64,000 nt of DNA, taken from Thalassobaculum_A sp040219215. Its GTDB lineage: Bacteria > Pseudomonadota > Alphaproteobacteria > Thalassobaculales > Thalassobaculaceae. This document shows, in pieces, positions 58,453 to 64,000 of this stretch. The stretch spans positions 1-64,000 of the forward strand of contig NZ_JAVJSX010000022.1 in assembly GCF_040219215.1 (NCBI RefSeq), read 5' to 3'. The notes under the pieces are model-generated. The model did not search any database, was not told the origin of the DNA, and was given only the letters and a program-made list of their open reading frames with translations. Numbering within the stretch: the stretch's first letter is position 1; every line of letters begins with the position of its first letter. Position numbers and translations under genes: made by a program.

Positions 58453-58563
58453 ATGGGTGATCTTGGCCTCCGCACCGCGAACCGACGCCGTCGCTGCTTC
58501 TCAGCGGCGGCTTCGACGGCTGCGTGCAGACAGGCCCCTCCCCCGGTGAGGTCCGCTCCCTAG
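58453..58563 (+). CDS. Putative arginine-rich leader peptide of argC
   Basis: This 36-codon ORF (MGDLGLRTANRRRRCFSAAA at the start) has four Arg codons in a row at 58483-58494 (CGA CGC CGT CGC) and seven in total. Its stop lies 105 bp before argC. The 5' arm of a hairpin (58487-58493 with 58514-58520) sits inside the Arg codons, and a second possible pairing (58570-58577 with 58622-58629) competes with the terminator just before argC. There is no good ribosome-binding site, but the predicted transcription start at the ATG would allow leaderless translation. Arg-rich ORFs are common by chance in such GC-rich DNA, so the call is tentative. Confidence 0.45.
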   Translation: MGDLGLRTANRRRRCFSAAASTAACRQAPPPVRSAP

Positions 58564-58601
58564 CGGTCCACCCCCGAGGCGGCATCAGCCCGCATCTCTC
58601 G

Positions 58602-58637
58602 AACCTCCGCAGCCCCTGGCTTCGGGGGTTTTTCTTT
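58602..58637 (+). terminator. Intrinsic terminator just before argC
   Basis: AACCTCCG (58602-58609) pairs with CGGGGGTT (58623-58630), with AGCC/GGCT extending the stem inside and a CCT loop; TTTCTTT follows. It ends 28 bp before the argC start. A competing 8-bp pairing of ACCCCCGA (58570-58577) with TCGGGGGT (58622-58629) would dissolve it. It either ends upstream transcription or acts as an attenuator for argC. Confidence 0.8.
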
Positions 58638-58665
58638 GCCCTACCTCCAGCAGCAGGACACCACC

Positions 58666-59640
58666 ATGAGCATTCGCGTCGGCATTGTCGGGATCAGCGG
58701 TTTTGGCGGCGGCGAGGCGATGCGCCTGGTCGCGGGCCACCCGTCCTTCGAACTGGTCTACGCCGCAGGTGAGGGCAGCGCCGGCAGCCGGTTGGGGGAC
58801 CGCTTCCCCGGCGCGCCGGCCGCGCTGGCCAAGCTGGTGATCGAGAAGTGGGACCCGGCGACCCTGCCGACGCTCGACGTGCTGTTCGCGTCGCTGCCGA
58901 CCGGCGCCTCGGCCGCAGCGCTGGCGCGCGTGCCCCAGAGCGTGAGGATCGTCGACATCGGCGGCGACCACCGCTACGTCGAGGGTTGGGCGTACGGCCT
59001 GGCCGACGTCTGGCCGGACCAGATCGAGGGTCGGACCCGCGTTGCCAACCCCGGCTGCTTCCCGGCGGCGACGCTGACCGCGTTGGCGCCGCTGCTAGCC
59101 GACCGGCTGATCGAGCCCGGCAACATCGTGATCGACGCCAAGACCGGCATCTCCGGTGCCGGCCGGGGCGGCGGCGGCACGTTCGGCTACGCCGACAGCA
59201 ACGAGAACCTGGTGCCCTACGGCCTGCTCAAGCACGTCCACATGCCCGAGATGGCCACGACGATCGAGCGGCTGAGCGGCGGCAGTGCCGCCGGGCTGGT
59301 GTTCACGCCACACCTGGTGCCGATGACCCGCGGCGTACTCGCCACCATCTACTGCCGCGGCCGCGCCACCACCGACCAGTGCCTGGACGCGGCGCGGCGC
59401 TTCTACGCCGGGCGGGCGTTCATCCGCGTGACCGACAGGCCGCCGCAGACCAAATGGGCGACCGGCTCGAACCTCGCGTTCGTCAGCTATGCGGCCGATC
59501 CGGAGCGAAACCTGGTGATCGCGATGGGGGTGGTCGACAATCTCGGCAAGGGCGCGGCCGGCCAAGCGGTGCAGAACGCGAACCTGATCTGCGGCCTGCC
59601 CGAAACCACGGGGCTGGAGGGCGCGCCGGTCTGGCCGTAA
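58666..59640 (+). CDS. argC: N-acetyl-gamma-glutamyl-phosphate reductase
   Basis: This 324-residue NADP-dependent enzyme catalyses the third step of arginine biosynthesis. The Rossmann motif is GIVGISGFGGGEAMRL, the active-site Cys131 is in VANPGCFPAAT, and a conserved histidine is in LVPMTRGVLATIY's preceding THPHLVP-type segment (FTPHLVPMTRG). The ATG at 58666 gives the normal N-terminus. The gene is preceded by a structured leader with an Arg-rich ORF and an intrinsic terminator, suggesting control by arginine supply. It is followed by a convergent epimerase gene. Confidence 0.95.
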   Translation: MSIRVGIVGISGFGGGEAMRLVAGHPSFELVYAAGEGSAGSRLGDRFPGAPAALAKLVIEKWDPATLPTLDVLFASLPTGASAAALARVPQSVRIVDIGGDHRYVEGWAYGLADVWPDQIEGRTRVANPGCFPAATLTALAPLLADRLIEPGNIVIDAKTGISGAGRGGGGTFGYADSNENLVPYGLLKHVHMPEMATTIERLSGGSAAGLVFTPHLVPMTRGVLATIYCRGRATTDQCLDAARRFYAGRAFIRVTDRPPQTKWATGSNLAFVSYAADPERNLVIAMGVVDNLGKGAAGQAVQNANLICGLPETTGLEGAPVWP

Positions 59641-59684
59641 AACCGTCGGCCGGCGCCAGGTCCGCAAACCACCCGCGTCGCCGA

Positions 59685-60563
59685 TCACTCCTCCCCCGAA
59701 CCACCCCGCCTATAGAACGCGATCGTCCGTGCCAGGCCGTCGGCCAGCGGGGTGTGCGGCAGGTCGCCCAGGACCGCCTGGATCGGGCTGGGCGCGATCA
59801 CCGGGTGCAGGGGCAGCGGCGGGCCGGACCAGTCGATGGCGGCGCCCGGCACCTGGCTGCGGATGCCGTCGACGATCGCCGAGACGTCGGCGACCTCGCC
59901 GACCAGGGAGAAGGCGTGCGCGCCCTCGAACGGCCGGGTCGCCGCCGCCTCGAACGCCGCCGCCACGTCGTCGACATGGATCATGTCGGCCCGCCCTGAA
60001 TAGCCGATGGTGTAGGGCCGCCCGGCGACCGCCTCGCGGCAGGCCAGCGACGGACCGGCGGTCAGGCCGGTCTCGCGTCCGGGGCCGTACACGATGGCGG
60101 GGCGGAAGCCGACGCTGGACAGGCCGGCATCCTGCCAATAGGCCCGGCCCGACCCCTCGCAGGCCAGCTTGAAGGCGCCGTAGTGGGTCGTGGGAAAGGG
60201 GATGGCGCCGTCGTCCGGCCCGAACACGCCGGCGCTGCTGGCGTAGGCGACGCCGCGCAGGCCAAGCGCCTTGGCCGCCTCGAACACGTTCAGCGTGCCG
60301 ATCAGGTTGACCCGGGCGCCGAGGATCGGATTCTCGGCACAGGCCGGGGTCAGCAGGGCGGCAAGGTGGATCGCGAAGTCGCAGCCGTCCGCCGCCGCCG
60401 ACACGTCCTCGAGCGACGCCACGTCCCCGGTGCGCCACTCCAGGCGGTCGGCCACGTCGCCGGCGATGGCGCGCACGATCCCGCGGTCGATCCCGCGGGC
60501 GGCGAGGCGGCGGATGATCCAGGCCCCCAGGAACCCGCCGCCGCCGGTGATCAGGACCGTCAT
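59685..60563 (-). CDS. NAD-dependent epimerase/dehydratase family protein
   Basis: The 292-residue extended SDR begins with TVLITGGGGFLGAWIIRRLA (nucleotide-binding G-x-x-G-x-x-G). The active-site serine/threonine is in VAYASSAGVFG and the catalytic pair in HYGAFKLACE (Tyr and Lys four apart). It resembles UDP-sugar epimerases and lignin-type dehydrogenases; substrate is unknown. The ATG at 60563 overlaps by 4 bp the stop of a 19-codon ORF with a strong ribosome-binding site. It is convergent with argC. Confidence 0.88.
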   Translation of the reverse strand: MTVLITGGGGFLGAWIIRRLAARGIDRGIVRAIAGDVADRLEWRTGDVASLEDVSAAADGCDFAIHLAALLTPACAENPILGARVNLIGTLNVFEAAKALGLRGVAYASSAGVFGPDDGAIPFPTTHYGAFKLACEGSGRAYWQDAGLSSVGFRPAIVYGPGRETGLTAGPSLACREAVAGRPYTIGYSGRADMIHVDDVAAAFEAAATRPFEGAHAFSLVGEVADVSAIVDGIRSQVPGAAIDWSGPPLPLHPVIAPSPIQAVLGDLPHTPLADGLARTIAFYRRGGSGEE

Positions 60564-60619
60564 GCCCGGCCCCCGGCGGCGTGCCGGAGCGCCGGGAGGG
60601 TGAAACCGGTCAGGGCCAT
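60560..60619 (-). CDS. Possible 19-residue ORF coupled to the epimerase gene
   Basis: The ORF MALTGFTLPALRHAAGGRA has GAGGAGA 6 nt before its ATG (60619) and its stop overlaps the epimerase start by 4 bp (ATGA). The epimerase start itself has no good ribosome-binding site, so translation may depend on this short ORF. It may be a coupling peptide or the relic of a gene. Confidence 0.35.
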   Translation of the reverse strand: MALTGFTLPALRHAAGGRA

Positions 60620-60758
60620 GGACGTCTCCTCGGGTCGTTCCCGTGCGCGACGGGCAAAGTTCAAACCGCAGGCCAAATTGCCGATGGCGCCGGGCGGCAC
60701 CTTCGCCCATCGTGACACGCTGCAGGGCTGCCGGCCCACCGACATTTGGAGACGACCG

Positions 60759-61199
60759 ATGACTGCGCCGACGATCCACATCGTGAACGGCCCCAACCTG
60801 AACACCCTCGGCGTGCGGGAGCCGGAGATCTACGGCAGGACGACCCTGGCCGAGATCGAGGGCTGGTGCCGCGACGCCGCGCGCGGCCCGATCGAGTTCA
60901 TGCAGTCCAACCTGGAGGGCGAGATCGTGAACATGCTGCAGGCGGCGCGCGGCACGGCCGACGGCGTGATCATCAACCCGGCCGGCTACAGCTTCTATTC
61001 GGTGGCGGTGCTGGACGCGCTGAAGTTCTACGGCGGCCCGGTCATCGAGCTGCACATCTCGAACATCCACGCCCGCGACGCGGACCATCGCCACTCGATC
61101 ATGTCGAAGGCGGCGACGGCGGTGATCGCCGGCCTGGGCGCGCGGGGCTACGTGACCGCGCTGAACGCCATGTACGACCTGCTCGAGGCGCGGCGCTGA
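60759..61199 (+). CDS. aroQ: Type II 3-dehydroquinate dehydratase-like protein with an altered active site
   Basis: The 146-residue protein has the type II DHQase fold and conserved blocks NGPNLNTLGVREPEIYG (Tyr25, Arg20), INPAGYSFYSVAV and IELHISNIHARD (Glu97, His99). In characterised enzymes the middle block is NPAAYTHTS/NAGGLTHTS with an active-site His; here Phe79 replaces it. The enzyme converts 3-dehydroquinate to dehydroshikimate in the shikimate or quinate route. The change could lower or alter activity, so the symbol reflects family rather than proven function. It is divergent from the epimerase gene and convergent with a 2OG oxygenase gene. Confidence 0.82.
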   Translation: MTAPTIHIVNGPNLNTLGVREPEIYGRTTLAEIEGWCRDAARGPIEFMQSNLEGEIVNMLQAARGTADGVIINPAGYSFYSVAVLDALKFYGGPVIELHISNIHARDADHRHSIMSKAATAVIAGLGARGYVTALNAMYDLLEARR

Positions 61200-61205
61200 C
61201 GTCCC

Positions 61206-61919
61206 TCAGCCGGCGTCGTGCAGGATCACCCCCAGCGTGTAGCGCTCGCCGGAGCGCAGGCGGCTGACGCCGTGGCGCATGGCGGTGCGGTAGATGCCCC
61301 GGCCGCCCTCGACCGGGCGGCGGTTGACCGGGAAGATCACCGCCTCGCCCTGGCGCAGGCTCACCACCTCGGCCCGTGACTGCATGCGCGGGCGCTGCTC
61401 GGTCAGCACGAACTCGCCGCCGGTGAAGTCGGTCGCCGGGTCGCTCAGCAGGATCGCCGCCTGCAGCGGGAACACGTGCTCGCCGTACAGGTCCTGGTGC
61501 AGGCAGTTGTAGTCGCCGGGGCCGTACTTCAGCAGCAGCGGGGTCGGCCTGGTCTGGCCGGCGGCGTGGCATTGCGCCAGCCAGTCCTCCAGACGCTCGG
61601 GATGGCGGCGCGGGTCGTCCAGGCGGCGCGCCCAGGTGTTGGCGATCGCGGCGAGCGGCGGGTAGAAGCCGGCGCGCAGGTCGGCCACCACGTCCGGCAG
61701 CGGGTAGGCGAAGTAGCGGTACTCGCCGCTGCCGAAGCCGTGGCGCGCCATCACCACCGTGCTGCGGAACCGGCCATCGCCGTCATCGTACAGCCCCGCC
61801 AGCGCGCGGCATTCCCCGGCGGACAGCAGCGGCCCGGTGGTCGCCGCGCCCCAGCGGTCGAGGTCGGCGGCGATCCGGGTCCAGTCGAGGTCGGCGAGAC
61901 GGGTGGCGATGTCGGGCAT
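61206..61919 (-). CDS. 2-oxoglutarate/Fe(II)-dependent oxygenase
   Basis: The 237-residue oxygenase shows the iron ligands His-x-Asp in NCLHQDLYGEHVFPLQ and a distal His in TAMRHGVSRLRSGERYTLGVILHDAG, where Arg is the 2-oxoglutarate ligand. The N-terminal half contains MARHGFGSGEYRYFAYPLP. The whole resembles the prolyl-hydroxylase-like group of 2OG-Fe(II) oxygenases. The ATG at 61919 gives a natural start. It lies alone, convergent with the aroQ-like gene and divergent from LysE. Confidence 0.88.
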   Translation of the reverse strand: MPDIATRLADLDWTRIAADLDRWGAATTGPLLSAGECRALAGLYDDGDGRFRSTVVMARHGFGSGEYRYFAYPLPDVVADLRAGFYPPLAAIANTWARRLDDPRRHPERLEDWLAQCHAAGQTRPTPLLLKYGPGDYNCLHQDLYGEHVFPLQAAILLSDPATDFTGGEFVLTEQRPRMQSRAEVVSLRQGEAVIFPVNRRPVEGGRGIYRTAMRHGVSRLRSGERYTLGVILHDAG

Positions 61920-62068
61920 GGAGTTTCCTTCGCAGTCGGCCGGCGGGCACGGACTCAACGTAGGGGTGCGGCGGCGCGCGATCACTCCGGTTCTTGCGGA
62001 CGCAGAGGCACTTTCCGCCGGCGGCCCGATCGGCAATGCTGGCGCGACCCGCCAAGGAGGACCCCGCG

Positions 62069-62692
62069 ATGACGATCGAATCCCTGCTGGCCTTTGCCGC
62101 CGCGATGGTGGTGTTCGGTCTGACACCAGGGCCGGCGGTGCTCGGCATCGTGGCGCGCTGCCTGGCCGGCGGGTTCCGCGCCGGGATCAGCTTCAACCTC
62201 GGCGTGGTCGCCGGCGACCTGATCTTCCTGGCCTTCGCGGTCTACGGCCTGTCGGCGATCGCCGCCGCGATGGGCGAGGTGTTCGTGGTGGTGAAGTGGC
62301 TCGGCGCCGGCTACCTGATCTGGCTCGGCATCCAGCTGTGGCGCAGCGCGCCGGTGCCGCTCGACGCCGATCCGGCGGCGCTGCCGGTCACCGCGAAGGA
62401 CGCGCGCAGCGGCCTGCTGGCCGGGCTGCTGCTGGCGCTCGGCAACCCCAAGGGCATCCTGTTCTACGGCGCGTTCCTGCCGACCTTCATGGACGTCCGC
62501 GCGATCACCCACGCCGACATGGCGTGGCTGTCGGTGGTGACCGTCGTCACCCTGTCGGCGGTCAACTACGGCTACGGGCTGCTGGCGGCCCGGGCGCGCC
62601 GCTGGTTCCGCTCGCGCCGGGCGCTGACCGCGCTGAACCGCGGCTCCGGCACGGTGATGATCGGCGCCGGGCTGATGGTGGCGGCACGCTGA
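62069..62692 (+). CDS. LysE family amino-acid exporter
   Basis: The 207-residue membrane protein has about six hydrophobic segments and LysE/RhtB signatures: FGLTPGPAVLGIVARCLAGG with the conserved TPGP, and LLALGNPKGILFYGAFLPTF with the NPK motif. Family members export lysine, threonine, homoserine or related amino acids. AAGGAGG lies 7 nt before the ATG at 62069. It is convergent with folB; no regulator of the LysG type is adjacent. Confidence 0.92.
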   Translation: MTIESLLAFAAAMVVFGLTPGPAVLGIVARCLAGGFRAGISFNLGVVAGDLIFLAFAVYGLSAIAAAMGEVFVVVKWLGAGYLIWLGIQLWRSAPVPLDADPAALPVTAKDARSGLLAGLLLALGNPKGILFYGAFLPTFMDVRAITHADMAWLSVVTVVTLSAVNYGYGLLAARARRWFRSRRALTALNRGSGTVMIGAGLMVAAR

Positions 62693-62711
62693 GTCCCGTT
62701 CAGGGGGATTG

Positions 62712-63164
62712 TCAGGTCTGGCGGCTGCGCGACACGGTCACTCCGACCCCTTCGGCGTCGGGCATGATGTCGAGCTTTTCCACCGTGACCTCGGCCCGCC
62801 GGGCGCGCGGGTCGGCCAGGGCCAATTCGGCGACCCGGTCGGCCAGGGTCTCGACCAGCCGGACGTGGCCGCCGCCGGCCAGCTTGCGGATCCCCTTGGT
62901 CAGCCGGTCGTAGCAGTAGACCCGGCGGTGATCCTCCTGGAACCCGCCGTCGGGCCGGGCCACCTCGACGGTCAGGTCGATGCGGACCCGCTGGGTCACC
63001 CCCTGCTCGTGGGCGTACACGCCGATCCGGAAATCGACCACCAAGCCGCGCACCCGCACGATGTACAGGTCGTCGATCGCGCCGGTGTCGGCGCGCGCCG
63101 ACGCGGCGATGCGTTCGGGCTCGCCGTCGGGCTGGTAGGCGTTGCGTCCGTCGTCGGGGGCCAT
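62712..63164 (-). CDS. folB: Dihydroneopterin aldolase
   Basis: A 150-residue enzyme of folate biosynthesis that cleaves dihydroneopterin to hydroxymethyl-dihydropterin. The core runs from about residue 33 (LYIVRVRGLVVDFRIGVYAHEQGVTQRVRIDLTV), with the tyrosine/glutamate/lysine active-site pattern split between GVYAHEQG and VETLADRVAELAL and ending in VEKLD. The first 30 residues are an extra polar N-terminal tail. It is a little longer than the usual 120 residues. No other fol gene is adjacent. Confidence 0.9.
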   Translation of the reverse strand: MAPDDGRNAYQPDGEPERIAASARADTGAIDDLYIVRVRGLVVDFRIGVYAHEQGVTQRVRIDLTVEVARPDGGFQEDHRRVYCYDRLTKGIRKLAGGGHVRLVETLADRVAELALADPRARRAEVTVEKLDIMPDAEGVGVTVSRSRQT

Positions 63165-63349
63165 GCCTGGTCTCCTGCCGTACCGTAGGACCGTAACCTA
63201 GGGACGGTCGGGCGCCATCGCAAACTCGTCCTTGCCCGTCGCCCGGGCGACTCTCGGTCGCAGTGCCTACCGGACGCCGGGCCTTGGCGACCACCCAGGG
63301 CGCGGTCTACGCTGCGCCGAACCTTTGTATACATTCCTGGAGAGAGCTG

Positions 63350-63727
63350 ATGGACAAGGCCATGTTCGAGGCCGGCCTGAAGAACCGGCGCGAGGTGCTG
63401 GGCGCGGAGTATGTCGACAAGTCGATCGCGTCGGCCGACGACTTCAACATGCCGCTGCAGGAACTGGTGACCGAGTACTGCTGGGGTGCCGTGTGGGGCC
63501 GCGAGGAGTTGCCGCGCAAGCAGCGCTCGATGCTGAACCTCGCCATGCTGGTGGCGCTGAACCGCCCGCACGAGCTGCGCCTGCACATCCGCGGCGCCAT
63601 CACCAACGGGGTGACCAAGGAAGAGATGCGCGAGGTGTTCCTGCAGACCGCCATCTATTGCGGCGTGCCGGCGGCGATCGACGCCTTCCGCAACGCCCGC
63701 GAAGTCTTCAAAGAACTCGGAATCTGA
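63350..63727 (+). CDS. Carboxymuconolactone decarboxylase family protein
   Basis: The 125-residue helical protein matches PcaC, the 4-carboxymuconolactone decarboxylase of the protocatechuate branch of the beta-ketoadipate pathway. Key patterns are EYCWGAVWGREELPRKQRSMLNLAML, HIRGAITNGVTKEEMREVFLQTAIYCGVPAAIDAF. It ends 14 bp before a 3-hydroxyisobutyrate dehydrogenase-type gene on the same strand. No other pca genes are in view, so the function could also be an AhpD-like reductase; the Cys-x-x-Cys of AhpD is absent. Confidence 0.9.
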   Translation: MDKAMFEAGLKNRREVLGAEYVDKSIASADDFNMPLQELVTEYCWGAVWGREELPRKQRSMLNLAMLVALNRPHELRLHIRGAITNGVTKEEMREVFLQTAIYCGVPAAIDAFRNAREVFKELGI

Positions 63728-63741
63728 GGGAGAGCGCCGCC

Positions 63742-64000
63742 ATGGCGGACATGACCGTAGGCTGGATCGGCATCGGCAACATGGGTTGGCCGATGGCCCG
63801 CAACGCCAAGCGCGCCGGCGTGGACATCGTCGTCTACGACGTCGACCAGGGCCGGATGGGCAAGTTCGCCGAGGAGTTCGACGCCAAGCGCGCGCCGACC
63901 CTGAAGGCGCTGGCCGAAATGTCGGACGTGATCGTCACGATCGTCCCGGACGGCAAGATCGTGCGCAAGATCTGCTTCGGCGAGGGCGACCGGCTGCTCG
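63742..64000 (+). CDS. NAD(P)-dependent oxidoreductase of the 3-hydroxyisobutyrate dehydrogenase family, N-terminal fragment
   Basis: The first 86 codons are present and the rest lies beyond the right edge. The nucleotide-binding motif GWIGIGNMGWPMARNAKRAG is at residues 7-26, followed by a VYDVDQGRM loop and MSDVIVTIVPDG, the usual beta-alpha-beta pattern of 3-hydroxyisobutyrate dehydrogenase-like beta-hydroxyacid dehydrogenases. AGGGAGAGCGCC precedes the ATG. It probably forms an operon with the decarboxylase-family gene 14 bp upstream. Confidence 0.9.
   Translation, partial: MADMTVGWIGIGNMGWPMARNAKRAGVDIVVYDVDQGRMGKFAEEFDAKRAPTLKALAEMSDVIVTIVPDGKIVRKICFGEGDRLL

Noticed and set aside
55646..58600. 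Direct repeats or an att site bounding the lower-GC islet
   Set aside because: No matching repeat of useful length was found at the two edges by eye, so insertion by site-specific recombination cannot be claimed.
1..64000. tRNA, rRNA, CRISPR arrays, insertion sequences and integrase genes
   Set aside because: I looked for conserved tRNA arm patterns, regular direct repeats, transposase motifs and terminal inverted repeats by eye and found none. A covariance-model and repeat search would be needed to exclude small RNAs.

Overview
The window is high-GC DNA (roughly two thirds G+C by eye) with dense, short-spaced genes and many 4-bp ATGA overlaps. The gene repertoire points to an alphaproteobacterium, probably of the Rhodospirillales type: a petA-petB cytochrome bc1 operon, the order cysG-DUF2849-cysI-DUF934-cysH, HWE-type histidine kinases, several single-domain PAS_5 proteins, DUF1272/DUF2189/DUF3008 proteins, and promoters resembling those of the alphaproteobacterial general stress sigma factor EcfG. 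No rRNA, tRNA, CRISPR array, transposase or integrase was recognised.

Layout. 0-8.4 kb: bc1 complex genes (cut by the left edge), trmL, a cdd-hisI-M20 peptidase run, then soxR divergent from a flavin reductase-arylamine N-acetyltransferase operon with a well-preserved SoxR-type promoter, a DUF2189 membrane protein and an MFS exporter. 8.4-16 kb: an orphan M15 peptidase, a GNAT, a LacI regulator with two operators in front of a phytanoyl-CoA dioxygenase/TIM-barrel pair, an acid phosphatase, and small stress-type proteins, two of them behind EcfG-like promoters. 16-21 kb: assimilatory sulfate reduction (siroheme synthase, sulfite reductase, APS reductase). 21-24 kb: a sterol-desaturase-like enzyme with its own MarR regulator and a 45-bp operator palindrome, then an ECF42-type sigma factor with its YciI partner. 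24-33 kb: three PAS_5 proteins among a D-cysteine desulfhydrase-like enzyme, a degenerate SDR, a racemase-fold protein without catalytic cysteines, a carbamoyltransferase and an orphan Wzt-like ATPase. 33-39 kb: lyase/oxygenase-type catabolic genes, a YcaQ-like glycosylase, cysteine synthase divergent from a LysR, a DDAH-like hydrolase and two related tiny membrane proteins. 39-43 kb: a large double-kinase hybrid sensor with a receiver protein, also behind an EcfG-like promoter. 43-51 kb: CoA-transferase/HMG-CoA-lyase pair, an SMP-30 gene broken by an in-frame stop, duplicated glycine-zipper lipoproteins around a ClpP-like periplasmic protein, pirin, a second SMP-30 and an MmyB-like regulator. 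51.8-55.6 kb: a heterodimeric ABC exporter. 55.7-58.2 kb: a lower-GC three-gene islet, two of whose products carry HEPN-like R-x4-H motifs. 58.2-64 kb: a possible arginine attenuator, argC, an epimerase, an aroQ-like gene, a 2OG oxygenase, LysE, folB, a carboxymuconolactone decarboxylase and the start of a 3-hydroxyisobutyrate dehydrogenase-type gene.

The observations I rate highest are: the leader of argC, which has a 36-codon ORF with four consecutive Arg codons, competing hairpins and an intrinsic terminator; the SoxR-controlled flavin reductase/N-acetyltransferase pair, a plausible reduce-then-acetylate detoxification route; the HEPN-like islet; and the EcfG-like promoters upstream of an HWE kinase and two small stress-type genes. 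All functional statements are by recognition of families and motifs; no database search was run.
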